Source: Acanthornis magna
Lineage: Eukaryota; Chordata; Aves; Passeriformes; Acanthizidae
Length of the DNA stretch: 64,000 bases
Direction: 5' to 3'
NCBI GenBank assembly: GCA_036785705.1
Contig: JAWUZG010000029.1
Coordinates: 15,639,501-15,703,500 of the forward strand
A program made the position numbers and the translations under genes. Positions 10,986-24,806 of this stretch are shown in pieces; position 1 is the stretch's first letter, and each line of letters starts with the position of its first letter. The notes under the pieces are model-generated. The model ran no database searches, was not told where the DNA came from, and saw only the letters and a program-made list of their open reading frames with translations.

Positions 10986-13900
10986 GTAAATCGGGAAATA
11001 CCATTCCTAAACCACTATACACATTGTGAAACATCTGAGGTTTTTATTCTGCTGAGAATTATGAGAAATTCTTTGCAAGTTAGAAGTGGGAGTTGCTGGT
11101 TTGCTTGAAGGTTTTTTGGTTTTTTGGTTTGTTTTTGTTTTTTTTCTTTTTTGTTTGTTTATTATTTTTTCTTGTTTAAACTTGCCTATGTAAAAATAAA
11201 CATATAAATAAGTATTTGCCTTACTGTATTCAAAGCAATAGTGCTAGTTTTAGGACATTTTTGTACTAGAGTCCAAATGAATGCTTGTGTATAAATGCTA
11301 TGATATTCATTTTTTATTCTGTGCTTAGCAAAAGGTGTGTTTGAGTGTGTTTATTATGGTCACCATTACCTTTCTGCAGGACACTAAAATCAAAATCAGG
11401 TTTTGGTCATAATTATTTGCTTTAGACTTCAAAATAGCATTGATTATTGCCCACCTATCAGATTCATGAAGTATATGTCTTTTTCATTGGTTTTACATAG
11501 CTGTCCATATGCTTGTGGTCCTTTCTGAAGCCTTATTATTGGCAGCCTCATTTCCCCATGTGAGAGCTGATAACGAGTGGTAGAAAAATAATTAACTAGT
11601 ATCTTGCTCCAAGTCTTTTCCACCTAGTAAGATTCAATTTACCAAAATACTTGCATATTCCAGTCCACTAATTCAGGATGAAACACCAAAGGATTATGTG
11701 ATGGCAGTAGGACTTTGGACCCTCTGCCTTGCATTTGCAATGCCTACAAAATATGTGGTATTCTACACCTTTCATGTATTTGTATTACATTCTCGAAACA
11801 CTCTATCTGTGTATGTATGATTTTTTCCTAAGGTGACTTGCCCTTTTATTTTGATTCTTTTTCTGCTTTGACAGGTCTGTTTCTTTGGGCCTCATTACAG
11901 CATGTGTTAGTTTAAATTATGTTGGCTGCCTGTACTCCCTGCCGATAGAGTAATCGGACACAGATTCCTATGTTAGACTGCAAAATGGCTTCATGTTCCT
12001 GTTGAGCAATCATTTCTTGCTGATTTTGTATTTCCACACAATCTTTTCGTGTGTGTAGCTCTGTGTCTATGGCAGTATATACCAACTTCCCTCTTACGCT
12101 TTTATTAGGTAGTCATTGTCACTGAATTAATTCTCTATTGCACTCCTATGTACATCACATTTACTAGAGAAGGAACCAGATTCCCAGTTTGTGCAAACTG
12201 CTACAGCTCAAAGTCCAGGAGCCCTGATTCAGTTGACAGCAGTCTCAGTCTAAGTAATCTCCTGTCATAGCATCTCCTGGAGGCCTTGCATGGCTCCTTA
12301 GAGCATCAACACACAGGAATTGGAACCAGATCAGCTGAGTGAGCAACACTCTCTGGCAGCAAGGTAACAGATGTGACACTCAAGTGCTGGCCAACACATA
12401 CAAAAAAATACCCCCATGAAACCCTTCCGATGCAGTGAAGGATGAAACAGAACAGTGGATGTGCTTTGGCTACCTTACACATGGTGTTTGAAACAACCAT
12501 CCAGAATAAAAAAATACTAGGTTTTGATACCATGTTTATCAGGGAAAGGAATAGGCAATGTATATTCCCTAAATAAGTGAACCTTTAATATTTCCGTTCC
12601 TAAATATGAAACAGAGTATTCATATCATTAGGTCGTATATAATCAGATGAACATTTTTATTTAATTTGCATGCACAATTTTACAACATTAAAAAATAAAA
12701 AGGAGCTCCCTCTTTTCAGGATGCTTGTCCTCATTAAGTTTACAGAAACAGAAAAAGTAGGTGCATGGTATTTTTTTAAAATTGGAATCTTTATAGGCAT
12801 GCAGACATGTCATAGATTTTCAGACATGTAGAAGTCAAATTTAAGAATTTCCACTTGCATTTTTAATTCTAAGCTAAACTTCATGTGTGACAATCTTGAG
12901 CATTCCAGTACTTAATTTTAGCCATTTAAATGAAAGAAAGAGAAGATGAGATTCTTTCCCTCTATGGCCCCAATTTTGAACAGTATCAGAGCTGTATCTT
13001 CAGGTAGGTATGGGCCGTAGATGGTCAGTTTTACAGACAGGAATTAGAAACAAACAAACAAACCCAATAAAAAACCCACAACTTTTTCCCACTGTTTCTA
13101 TGTAAACTTAAATTGTGACACTCCTCGGTTTATTTCATGTCTACAGTGGGAGTAGCAATATAAATTACTACTTAATAGTGCTATGAGATTCTTAAAGCGC
13201 TATGAGATTCAAAAGGTAAAAGTCTAAAAAAAAATAAGGTTATTGTATGAGTTTTGCTCCAGTGAATAACAGTTTGACATAAAAATCAAGAGATTTGTGT
13301 AAATAAGAAAAAAAAGAAACCCTATTTATTATTACATCCATTTCAAGGACAACTAAGTATGACTTGTATGATTAAAAGGTGTTTACTTTTGAATTCTCTT
13401 TGAAAGTAATTTATGTCTTAATTTTTAAATAATTTCATAACATGAAAGAAAGAAAATAGCTATCAAACTACAAGAAAATAAGTTTTGTCAGGCTCAGCAA
13501 ACAAAAAGAAAATAGAAATAAAAAACAAATAGAAATATAAAATGGAAAACAAAAGAAAATAGGTTTTGAAACAAAATAGGCATTAAAATTTTGCCAGTTT
13601 CCTAAAAGGAATGCTTGGTCAGCTTCCTAAAATAATGCTGTCTTTTAAAGCATAAAATTATATGTCAGCTTTACATGTCTTTAAATTGCAGCTATAGCAA
13701 TCTTCATGTCAGTTTTAAGAGCAGCTTTGAAACTCCAGTCTGATTGTGGGGTTTTTTCCTTCTGAAACTTGCCAGTTTCTGATCAAAATAGCCCCCACAT
13801 GCAATCACACTGCAGCTGCAAAATCCCACATTGCAGATAGAATCGAGTCAGACAACTGGAGAAGAACCTTTAAAATTTTATTTTAGAAAGAATTTAACCT

Positions 13901-15474
13901 TACTTAGATTTACTATTGATGTCAATGAAAAGAACAGGGGATTTTTTTAAAGGATAAAAAAATCCTGCCTACAAGCTCTAAATTGGATCAGTGCATTGTG
14001 ATAGGCATTATATATCATCTTTGAATGCCTCTGCAAGTAAGTTTATTGTTGGATATAGGGTCAGGAGACTTAAGAAAGGGCTGTATATTAACATATACCT
14101 CGAAGTAATTTATTAGGAACAAACACAAATGTGAATGCCTGTAATCATACAGTGCACAGAAACAAAGATGGAAGAAGTTCTTGTCTCAGTTTAAATTATT
14201 ATAGGTGGAGAGGACCCAAACTTTTCTGATTTCTGATTCCCTGGCCTTTTGCAGCATTTGTATTGGAACTTACCTTTAACTTCGGGTTGTATCTGGTAAG
14301 GACCTGACGTATTTTGAAGCTTTCAACTTCTATGTGTTTTTTATCTCAAGATTTTCAGAAAAGCCAGATTTACCTGTATCTTGCTTCAAGCAGTCTTTTT
14401 AGGAAGTCAGAGAAGGATTTTAGCAAAAACATGTCTCAGATGCCACTTTAAGCTACATCGCAATGGTAACAGCCAATTTTTTTTTTCTTAACTGCCTTTT
14501 TCTCCCTCAAGCTTTTACTTATATGGCATGTATCTCCAAAGACCATTCACATGCAATTCAGACTAAGTCTCCCACTGACTTTCCTGCAAGACAGCTGAAT
14601 CAGGGGTAATATACAACTCCCAATTCAACATTTATCTAAAATTAAATGAACGAAGAAGAAAATCCTCTTACTGCTGAGCCCAGGAGTGGTAGGGCTAAGC
14701 CTGGCTGAGAAGAAGGGAAAGGAAGATAAGAAAGGTAGGGAAAGACTGTCAAGAAAACACACAGAAAGCCTGGAGAAGAATGATAAAGGGAATTTTACTG
14801 AGCATGACAATTTTTTTCTTTTTAAATCTTACATTCTGATTGATCATTAGCTGCTATATACAAAGCCTTCATTGATATATTGGTGATGTGGGCCATCCAA
14901 TACAAAAGAGTCTAACCCAGGCAGTTATGTTGGGTTTGTGCTTAGTAATGAAAACTAATCAATTGGAATAGGAGATTTCCCACCTCAGTTTTATACTACA
15001 GTGCCTCTGAAAACTTTTTGCATCTGTATAGGCAAAAGTAAAGGAGTTATCAGCTGAATAAGTTATGCTGTCTGCGATGCTCAAATCTCTAATTACATTT
15101 TTTTATTGCTTTTCAAGATATGTAAAACAACCAGGCAGAGTGGTACTAAAGTTCCTGTCTGAAATTGGTCAAATTTCTACTTCACTGCACTTCATTGTAT
15201 CTCAGTTTTTTTATCCATGTCACAGAGAGAGTCAGAGACAAACAACATAATCCTTACAGGAATACAACACAGTTACATCACCTAATGTCTGTTGAACAGT
15301 TCATATCCCAAGACAAATGTTTTCAGCATTGTTATCACAGCCAAGACTGTGAGAAGTTAGTGGGGAGAACCACATCACCATGGAATAACAAATACAGGGC
15401 TTCTGGAGGCTGAAAGCCCTTAATCCAAGCAACTCCTGGTTAGGCGAGGGAGATCAAGGCTGCATCTACTTGAG
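10986..15474. other. Unique AT-rich DNA, no gene recognised
   Basis: No gene is seen. A T/G-rich low-complexity tract lies at about 11106-11175. A short (AAAC)n-like run lies near 13048-13060. An 11-bp direct repeat (ctatgagattc) with 19-bp period lies at 13181-13210. An A-rich stretch lies at about 13490-13570. The remaining sequence shows no recognisable element. Confidence 0.5.
11106..11175. repeat. T/G-rich low-complexity tract
   Basis: Long runs of T broken by GG and single G or C residues; no function is implied. Confidence 0.8.
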
Positions 15475-15568
15475 TTTTCAGGAATGGAGGTTCCACAACC
15501 TCTCTGGGCACACTGCCTCTGTATTTCACCATTCTTACAACAGAAAATTTTTCTTTAATACAACCATT
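15475..15568 (-). mobile_element. Short CR1 LINE remnant, minus strand
   Basis: On the plus strand the stretch reads 'tttcaggaatggaggttcca' followed by 'caacctctctgggcacact', then 'tatttcaccattcttacaac' and a T-rich end. This is the antisense of the CR1 ORF2 C-terminal coding block (conserved W-N-R-L-P region and flanks). Only about 90 bp is recognisable, and neither the tail nor the 3' UTR is clear. It is an old fragment. Confidence 0.6.
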
Positions 15569-16835
15569 TCTTTTGGTGTGGGAGAGCACTGGCTGCTAAT
15601 TTTGAGACAAATGGTTTTGGGGAAATGGCTGAAAATCACAAAAAAAAATCTGTTTTTTCTCGATTTTCTCTAGCTTTATGCAATGTTTGGATTCACTCAG
15701 GGTTGTCTTCTGAGAGCTAGGTAACAACTCCTGGCTGATATTCCTGAAGAGTGAAGGAAATGCCTGTGCTGACTGTGTAGCCTTTTTTCTCAAAGCAGTG
15801 TGCACATTATCATACAGAAAACTCTGCTACATTAAAAAAAAAAATGATCTGTATTTGTTCCTTTGACCCTGGATGATTCTCTGGTAAGAAACTGGCTGTA
15901 ACTTGGATTTCTCTTCATAAGCAGCAGCTCTAAGTAGTTTTGCTTTTCATCTGAGCCAGTCAAGGTGTTTCCATTCATTCCTTCTGAAGTTATGTACTGG
16001 GCAAGTTCAAAATGATAAAAGATGCAAAATTATGTTTTCTCTCCCTAGGGTGGTTTAGTTCTTCCAACTATCATCTTATGAGAATAACACTCCTGCATAG
16101 ATTTGCATTTTAGGAGTCCTGGGCAAGAAAATAACTGAGAAAGGGCTGTCCTGCCCCTGTGAACCCTCCTTTGTTGTATCTGGTAGCTTTGGCCACAAAG
16201 GAAAATTTGGAGCTGAATGATAATACACAAAGAAGAATGTGCCACTATTATTAATATTTTTTCTCTAATTTGACTGGTTAACATTGGGTTGGATTTTACA
16301 GAAATAAAATAAGCTTTTTATCTACTTTTTTATAATGAGGACCAAAAGTCTCATTATAATGTTGCACTGGGATATGAGCTTCTGTAGGGAGTGATGGATT
16401 ACATGGTTACTACTTCCTGAATGTCCCTGCAGGGCAGCAACTCTGTAGTATTTGCAAGACAGTACAGAAATTCAGTCAGAAGCCTCTGGTTTTGAAAATG
16501 AACTCCACAATATATATGCTCTCTTGCTCTGGAAGTAAACATAGACATATCTGCTATTGTCTAGGGGCTCTGTCTTGCAGATACAACTTGCATAATCAAC
16601 CCTAAAAATGTACATAGTAAATTAGCAGTCAATAAGTTTATCTAAGAAACTGGATAATTAGCTTGAAAAGGATGTATGTGGTATAAGAATATAAAAAGAG
16701 AGAAGTCAACTCAGGGCATGATTCAAACTTTATTCTTTCCCTCATATTTTATTTTCTTTTCTGAGACTTTTGATATTTAAGTTTCTCTCTATATGGTCAA
16801 AGCACAGAAGTCCTTCCTAAGACTGTCTTCCATCA
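15569..16835. other. Unique AT-rich DNA, no gene recognised
   Basis: No gene or repeat family is seen. A strong short hairpin lies at 16330-16359 (listed separately). Confidence 0.5.
16330..16359. repeat. Short inverted repeat (hairpin)
   Basis: The left arm (16330-16342) and right arm (16348-16359) pair with a single bulged base around a five-base loop. The arms are AT-rich and centre on 'ataatgag'/'ctcattat'. This is probably a chance or replication-slippage product; no surrounding element was identified. Confidence 0.7.
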
Positions 16836-17180
16836 TTGAATCACAGAACACTTTGGGTTGGAAGGCACCTTCAAAGATCATTTCTGCCATGAACAGGGAT
16901 ATCTTTCACAAGGCTATGTTGCTCAAAGCACTGACCAATACGGTCTTGAATCCTTCCAGAATGAGGCATCCATGGTTTCTCTGGATAACCTGTTCCAGTG
17001 TCTCACCATCACCTAATTGTAAAATGTTCCTTGTGTCCAATCTAAAGCTACCTTCTTTCAGATTAAAACCAGTGCCTTTTCCTGTAACTTACAAGCTTTA
17101 GAAAAAGCCTCTCCCCACCAAAAGAACACCCCCTTTAAGTATCAAAAGGCTGCAATAATGTTTGCATACAGCTCTCCAAA
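16836..17180 (-). mobile_element. CR1 LINE 3' end, minus strand
   Basis: On the plus strand it opens with 'tgaatcacagaacactttgg' and 'gttggaaggcaccttcaaag', which are the antisense of the CR1 tail and 3' UTR. It continues with 'tctctggataacctgttcca' (antisense of the conserved W-N-R-L-P coding block) and 'gtgtctcaccatcacc'. It ends near 'aaaaggctgcaataatg', which corresponds to the ORF2 region upstream of that block. The 102-codon plus-strand frame at 16793-17101 is only a shadow of this repeat. Divergence is marked, and the 5' truncation point is approximate. Confidence 0.8.
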
Positions 17181-20100
17181 AACTGGTGCTTGTCTAGCAT
17201 TTGATTTTTCAAGTGGTACGATGTTTTGAGAGTTTATTTTGATTGCTATCAGTCATGCAGCATGCTGGAGGGGATGTTTCCATATCTTGTTAATCAGGTG
17301 TTAGAATAGAGCATATTTCTTTGTCCTACATATCCTGTTTATTTTGTTTCTAGATGAAGTTATTTGAAATATATACTCATCAATTACTCTTGTCTGAATG
17401 AGGATTTAGCTGTTCAGCATATTTAGCATCCTCAGAAGTGAACAATTTATCCTGAGAAACAACTTGTTCTTGCAAATGTTTCCTGAGGTCATTTTGGAAA
17501 CTCTCTGTCTTGTCAGTTATCAAAAGTTTTGGTCTTAAGGTGTCTCTCCAACTTTTTGTCTGTTAGTCTTTCTATCCATGCAACAGTAGTAAGGTTATAG
17601 CTATTACAGAAAGGTGTGTTTGGCATCCAGTATGAAAAAAAAATGTTGTTTATGGAAAAGTTGTTTCATTCAGGAGAACTAACCATGTATCTTTCTTTTG
17701 TAGTGTTTATTAAAGGCTTTTGTCTATTTTAACTCCCATCTGAATTTTGTCATTCTACTTGAATGGTATAGCAGTGCTGAATTCAAAATTATTTTATAGT
17801 GTCCTGTGAATTATGTGGGAAAGATAAAAAAAAGAGTTTGCTTGAAACTACTACTGTAATAGTATGTCTGATGAAATGGTTATTCTATGATAGTCTTTGT
17901 GGCAGGTGTCATAGTTTGCTTCTTTTCCAGTAGCCTAAGGAATATGCGGCTGGTTTTGTAGCTCATAGCAAAAAGGTCCATCTGTCCACAAGCCTCTGGA
18001 GAAAACTCAGGATTTTCGTTCTCTCACTTTGTCATTTGGCCTGCATTTTCCCACTTCCACCATAACTATTTCCTAGCTGGCAAACAGCCTTGACTACAAT
18101 GTTCAATGTAAGGTGTGTACTGTCTAGAAGCCCAAAAAGAGTCCAATATAGTCTTGGCAGAACTCCCTGTTTACAATAAGGGTTTATTCTGGTTGACCAG
18201 TCTTATGTGTTAAACCTGTTGGATGCTTTCTTCTTTTTAGCTTGCTGGGAAAGAGCTGGGTGTTTTTCATTCTGAAATGGTCTTTCTGACTGTACAAATA
18301 AATACAAAGGCCAGAAGGAGCCCTCTCTGGTTTTTGTCGTTTCTCTTTCTCTCTAGGAGTCTTTCTATCCCTCTCTACAAACCAGCAAGTAATGAGCTTA
18401 GTTTAAGATTTCTTTGTATTTCAGTTAGATGTAATTCTTCATATTCTTGTTCAGTTGCTATGCTTGAATACTGCCAAATGACTTTGCAGAAGAAGCCAGC
18501 ATGTGGATACTAATCCTTTTTATATGTATTTAAAGGGATCACTTTCTACTCAGTTTCCTGTCCATGAACATGTTCATCCTATTTTCTACATGGAATGACT
18601 GTGATAAGTTGTTCTGTTGCACTGTTTGTGTATTGGTTTCACTGCTTAGAATGTTTTGATGCATGAGTATTGGTTTGTTGATAAGTGTTAGGTGACATAA
18701 TTAGTCACTGAGTGAATGTGACAAGTATATAACTTCTATGGAACTTTCGTCTAGGTTTATTTTTAGTTTCAGATATTTGTTGCTTACAGAAAAAATGTAC
18801 CACAATTTCTATCATCCCATGTCAAGGTTTGTACAGTGGACATTATCATGGCTGACAAGTGTTTTTGGGCCATTAAATCTACCTGTTGGCATACAAAATT
18901 ACTGCAGTAGCTGCCTGCTATAGCAATTATTGCTGTCTGCCTTTGGTGTTTTAGCCACAGTGTTTTTGCTTTAGTTAAGTCAGAAAATACTTATTCAATT
19001 GCAGAAATTTGGCAGTGAGAATTGTCTAAACTCTTTTGGTTTATGCAAATAAGTTGTTTCAAAGGGCTCTCAGGCAGCTTTTTCACCTAATGGTGTCTCT
19101 AGCTTTTGCAATAATGTAAAGTTTGTCTTGGTTTTCTTCTGTCCAGCGTATATTCTTTTTTTTTTTCAGTTATAATGGTCAAGTTATTTTGTACATCTCC
19201 AGGTGTCATGCTCTGAAACTCATCATGGTCTTAACAAAACATTTCAGTAGTCTTTTCCTAGCTCTACTTTGGAGACCCTACCGTGATTTCGCTGAACAAG
19301 TTTGCTTACTTTTCACTGTGTGTTTGTTATATGAATCTTTCATTCAGATCGAGTGAGAGAGGATCTCTTCCTACTGTAGGTATAACCAATATGGACTGAA
19401 ATCTCTGACTTCACAACTGTCTTTGGATCTTCGTTATTCTAACTGCTATTTATTTTGATCCTGTTCATACTGTGACCATACTATTATAAAATGGCAATTT
19501 TGCTTTGCAAGATTACAATCCCATTTCCCTCTCTTGCACATTCTGACAATGTCTTTAACCTTATCTACGCTAGAGAGGTTCTGCTGTGCTGTCAGCAAAC
19601 CCCTAAGTGTAGACATGGAGCATGCTGACACAAGCTCTTTGACTTGCTTAATAACACCAGGTTCCTGAATAACAGCAAAAAAACATCTGCTAGCTTTGCT
19701 GCATCCACATCAAGGTTTTGCTGGCACAGTGAAATCACCTGAGGGGGCTGATTTTTCTCACACCTTGGGCCAATATGGGCAAGCCCAACTCCATATTATA
19801 GGTGTGGCATTCATTGTTGTCCAGTTGTCTTTCTGTGTTTAGCCTTTCTCTGTTTGCATCTGGTAACAGATTGAATACTATTTGCCTGTTTCATACTACA
19901 TCACTGTCATACATAGACTCAGCAATTTTAAAATGCAGACAAATCTTTTTGAACAGAGTAATGATGTCAGCTGAAATCTCCAGTTCTCACAAACATATTT
20001 TCTAAAAGAAATGTGGAGTTTTTTGGAAATTCTGGTTTCCAAATTCATTCATAGTTTCAAAACAGTGTAAATCTTTATAAAAATCTACCTGATTATAAAA

Positions 20101-22687
20101 TATTAACATTAAAAATGTCCTAGAAGTACATTTTGATAGCTTCTTAGTTTCAAGCATGAAAAATGAAAAAAAGAGAAAAGATACCTTCCTCAAAGAAGGG
20201 GTTTTGACCTAAAATATTTTCGTAATTCTTTTCTCAAACTCCCATCTAGTTATGTGTAGAATTTTACTTGTGTGATATTCTCTTAATAAATACATTTGTT
20301 TCTGTTGGACACGGGTTCACAGAAGGCCTTTGATACCAAGACCAGGTTTTTTTCCATGCAGATCCTCTGTGCCTCTTCAGTCATTACTCTTCTTTATATT
20401 TGTGAATTTATTCTGCATGCATTTTGATGAAATTTTCCTTTAGTTCCACATTGGCATTAGCAAATTATCTTAGTTGTGCTCTTTCTTTAAAGGTGAGACT
20501 GTTCAGTATGTTTGCTCAAAGAATTACTGTGGATTCTCTAATTACCCTCCTCTGACCTTCCCTCTAATTCATAAAATGGCTTTATTAGAAAACATTTAAT
20601 CTTATTCAGGTTTGGTAATTCCAGGAATTGGACAGCTGTCTGTGTTTAGCAGCTCACAGTTGCTTTGTTTCTTCAAATTCTTGGTTATTGTGGTGAAGAC
20701 ACCGTTCTTAGATGACACTTTCTCTGAGTTCCAAATAGTCTTGGGTCATGCAGAAGATTTGACAAAGAGCATTCAATATACGGCTTATGTATCCAGATAT
20801 TGTGTGAGTGTGGCTGTGTCAGTGTCATCCTCTGTGTCACCTGCTTTGCTGCCCTTTAAAGACAGCTTTCTCGCAATTTTGTAGTCTCCCTATTGTCACC
20901 TGAAGACTCCCGAGTTGTTAAATTCATTCTGTCATGCCACCTCCCTGTGGACAGAAAGCTGGGAGGTTGCCATGATCTTTATCAAAATTACTGCAAGGCT
21001 TTTCCGCAATGCAGGCAGGAAAGGACCGCCAAGGACAGGCTGCTCCTGCCACTGGTAGGGGTGAGAGAGGGCAAAAGGACAAAACTGGGATGGAGAGCTG
21101 AGGGGAAAACCCTGCAAAGCCAGACTTTTTTCTAACAGGGAAAAAGTAGATCTGAAAGCTGCTTGTTTTGCTGGGGTGTACCCCTCTCTGCTTAGGTCTC
21201 CCACAGCAGCAACCAAAAACGTGGTTTGTCCATAACTTTAGCACTACAAGTGTAAAACAGGCACAGTAGTCTGCTAGGGTTGACCTGTTTTCTGTAGGCA
21301 GAGAAATGACCCAATCACAGCCTTTGTTCTGTTTTTCCCTGACATTCATTGCTGGTGTTGCTCACTTACAGGAGTAAACCTGCAACAGAAAGAAACAGAA
21401 CAGATGTGAACCTCTGTGTCTGTGACAGTGCTCGGTTGTCAAAAGAATGATGCATCTTCTGAAGCAGAAATCCCAGAGTTTCTGGATGTCCTTACAGGAC
21501 CCAGCACCGCTAACAATAACATTTGAGCTGTCCACTTGTACAGTAAGCATGAACAAGCTGTGTCATGAAGTAGGAAATAAGACTACATTCATTCGGGGAT
21601 CTGTGGCGTTGGTAGGAACTTGAAATTTTGAGCCCAGAGAAATAGATTTGATGTCAGACTTAAAGGAAAAATTCTTTCCTTCTAAATGTTTGGGAAAATG
21701 TAAAACAAGGCAGTATTTCCATCTTTCTCAGTAACTGAAAACATCCTTATCCTCAGAACACCCCTGAAAATTAAAAATATTTACCCTGAAGGAAAAAATA
21801 TTTTCAAAGAAGGATGTGGAGACAGAAAGAACACAGGTTTCCAAAAAGTCTAGAGGTCTTGGCAGCCAAAGACTCACGAAAGGTTAGCAAGATATACCCA
21901 AAGCAAGGGCATGCATCATGTTAGAAGCAGAAATTACATCTTATCTCCTAAGACTTAGGATTATAGTACATAATACCCAGTTGTGCCTCATTTAGCACTT
22001 TAGCCTTTTTAATATTTGTCTCATTTAGTGTATCTGGTGAATCTTCATCCCTTCATAAAAATTAAGAAGTTGGACAAGATCCTAAAGTACAGAATGAATT
22101 AATGGTTATTGTATATGGAAGACAACAATGTGACTTTGCAAGCATATTCAGCCGTACAGTGAAAGCTGCAATACTATACACTGTATTTTGAGTTCTGAAC
22201 ATTTTGCAGTTCTGCAACAGGATGCCTCTGCCAGTTCCTCAAGACAGTACTCAGATTTAAATGATTTAGTCTAGCTTGTGAGCCATTTCAGATATTCACC
22301 TAGGGGCAAGATCTTACCTGCTCCACAACCAAGAATTACAATAGAGTGTAGAGACAGTAAAGACCTGCATCACCAAAAGTGGGACTGTCTTAGTTTGCAC
22401 AGTGTTACTACATATTAACAGAAAATAAATTTAAAAAATATGTCTTGATTGAACCTTCACACTAGGTCCCTACCTGTCTTTGAATTAGTAGGTTATAAAA
22501 TGCCTGTAGTAGTCTTGCTAAATCATTAGATATGGACAACCCAAAGCCTGGACAAGGTTAAGACAGATTTTCAATGTCGTATTCTATTTGGGTAGGTAGC
22601 TTGCAAGAAAGTCAGCAATATATAGCCAGAACTGAGTTCTACTGTTTCAAAAGACTTGAAGACTGTATAAAAATAAAACTTTGGAAA
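17181..22687. other. Unique AT-rich DNA, no gene recognised
   Basis: No gene or repeat family is recognised. A GC-richer patch at about 20925-21345 carries a 141-codon minus-strand frame (20924-21349) with overlapping frames on both strands. The translation matches nothing I know and starts or ends without convincing splice sites, so it is not called a gene. Confidence 0.5.
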
Positions 22688-22696
22688 GTAATAATA

Positions 22697-22739
<43 letters not shown>

Positions 22740-22746
22740 TAATAAT
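22688..22746. repeat. (TAA)n microsatellite
   Basis: Near-perfect trinucleotide TAA/AAT array, broken by a G and a C substitution, of about 59 bp. The isoleucine run in the overlapping open frame is just this array translated. Likely length-polymorphic. Confidence 0.95.
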
Positions 22747-24438
22747 TAAAAAAATATATACTCTAAACCAGCAGGAAAAAATAATAAAGCCTGAAAATAT
22801 TAGTATTAGTTTTTAATTTTTTCTTAATCTGGAAAGCTACAAGCAAGTCAAAGACTGGAAAATGAAAAAAAATTATTTTGAAATAATTTTTAAAATTCAG
22901 ATTATATTTGCCCATATCTTTTTTTTCTGAGTGGCAGAGTCTGTGTGCTGCAAACACTGTCAGTCTAATGAGTTTCAAGACTTTCAAATGGCACTATTTA
23001 AAACTGAAATCCACATATGGGGGAGGCAGGTGGTCATTTTCCTCAATAATGGGATGTGATATGAGTTCATTTAGAGTACTAAATTGAATAGCAATACGTT
23101 CCAAAATACAGAAGCAAAACAAGCACAACACTTTCCATGTTTTAAATTACATTATTAGGGTTGTTTCATGGATGGATCTGTCAGTGGAGAGATACTAGTT
23201 GTTTCAAGAGAAGTAGAGCCGCAAAATCAGTGCATTTATTGCTACATTACTGAAAAGACCCCAGGATGGTAAAAATATGGGCCTCAAAAATATATTACAA
23301 ATTAACAAGAAATAGGAAATAAATTAATGATAACTTTCAGTCACCATTCTGTACCTCATGGTCCACTATCTTATCTGGAAATGCACATCATCAACTAAAG
23401 AAATTTGTCACATCTATCAGAAGAGTTAAGGTAGCTTTGCTGAAATGTTTCGAAAGAAATAGGAAACACAAAGAGCTCCTTAAAGTCCTGCATGATTTAT
23501 AGTCTTCTAAATTTTTCCATGTACCACATTATGTAGTTTGCAGCAAACACTGTAAGAAAAATCACATGGTCCTAAATTCCATTACAACTTTTCATCAAGT
23601 CATTCATAATTGTCTATCTCAAAGACTCTAGGAACTACTGTTTCCATTAGAAGGCTATTTTGTGCTCTCACAGGATGCCCTGGCCAAAAATTTCTTTCTT
23701 TCAGAGAACTCAAACTGAGAGGGGGAATTATTTCACGCAGAAGTACCTTATTCATCCTCTTTTCATTTAAAACATGCTACTGGACTCATTCCAGGGAAGT
23801 ATCTCTTCCATAAACTTGAACTTAAATTTGCCTTAGCAAAGTATGTGTGTGAGAGAACTCTTGTGTACTTTTATTATGTACATAATATTATAAGAAAACA
23901 AAAAGATTATATGTGGTCTTAACCCCTTGCACTGCCCCCCACAAAGGCTCACAAAAGAGTGGGCATCCTCTCAGGATCCTGTGCTACATGTAGGGGACAA
24001 GAAACATAGACCAGGAGCCCCTAACAGTAATAAGAGCTGTGAGAAAGTTAAGCTCTAGGCTTTTTTTTTTTTTTTGGATATTTATCATGTCATGCTACTA
24101 CATGGCTTTTCTTTCTTCCTGCTCTGTCTTAGCAGCTTAGCTCATCACTAGTGGTGTCTCAGCTGTAGCTGCATTCCACTCCTATTGAGGATGAGTGAGA
24201 GAGGAGAATTGTAAGCTGCTGAATAGAAGACACTACCACTTACTGCAAAATCCAGCAATGTTGCCAGTAGAGCAGTCCAAAGCAAGCAGCTGCTCCCTTG
24301 TCCCTTATCATCTCTGTTCTGCATCAGCTCTCAAAAAATGTGCTAACTTTGGCATAAGCCCCTGGAAAGCCTGCTGCTATTATGAAGAACTGGAAAGTAC
24401 AGATTTTGATCCCTCCCTCCACAGCATGAGGAATTTTC
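22747..24438. other. Unique AT-rich DNA, no gene recognised
   Basis: No gene is seen. A run of fifteen T lies at 24061-24075. The 101-codon frame at 24195-24500 runs into the neighbouring G/T-rich tract and is not credible as a coding region. Confidence 0.5.
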
Positions 24439-24535
24439 TGGGGGTTTTTTGGGGTTTTTGTTTGGTTGGTTGGTTGGTTTGGTTTTTTTGTTTGGTTTGA
24501 TTTGGTTTGGTTTTTTGCTTTTTGGGTTTTTTTCT
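24439..24535. repeat. G/T-rich low-complexity tract
   Basis: Irregular TTTGG and TTGG units with GGGG and GGGGG runs at its left end. On the complement it is C/A-rich. It stops a few bases before the terminal TG of the adjacent LTR, so the LTR may have inserted next to or into this tract. Confidence 0.85.
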
Positions 24536-24624
24536 GGGTGAGTGTTAAGATCCAATTAGTGAGAGGCACCTTTGCCCAAATTAAGGTGCAAATGAGACCA
24601 TATATCAAAGTCAAAAATATGGAT

Positions 24625-24630
24625 TTTATT
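24625..24630 (-). promoter_or_regulatory. LTR polyadenylation signal AATAAA
   Basis: Plus-strand TTTATT is AATAAA on the minus strand, correctly placed near the 3' end of the LTR and downstream of its TATA-like box. Confidence 0.5.
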
Positions 24631-24797
24631 TAACAGTACATGTGCGGTAGAGGTGGGGGTAAGAAAAAGAAACAAAGGCCGGGAAGAGAGAAAGACAGGT
24701 CAAGTGGAAGACAGTCACCACCCGTGGATCCAACGTTGTCCTGTTGGTTCTTCTTCACTCTGGGCTTCTTGATGGTAGGGATCCTGTAATCATTCTT

Positions 24798-24806
24798 CTT
24801 ATAAAG
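24798..24806 (-). promoter_or_regulatory. LTR TATA-like box
   Basis: Plus-strand cttataaag reads CTTTATAAG on the minus strand. It sits about 170 bp upstream of the LTR poly(A) signal, consistent with a retroviral U3 core promoter. Activity is unknown. Confidence 0.45.

Noticed and set aside
22574..22816. Isoleucine-rich frame
   Set aside because: It is the TAA microsatellite translated.
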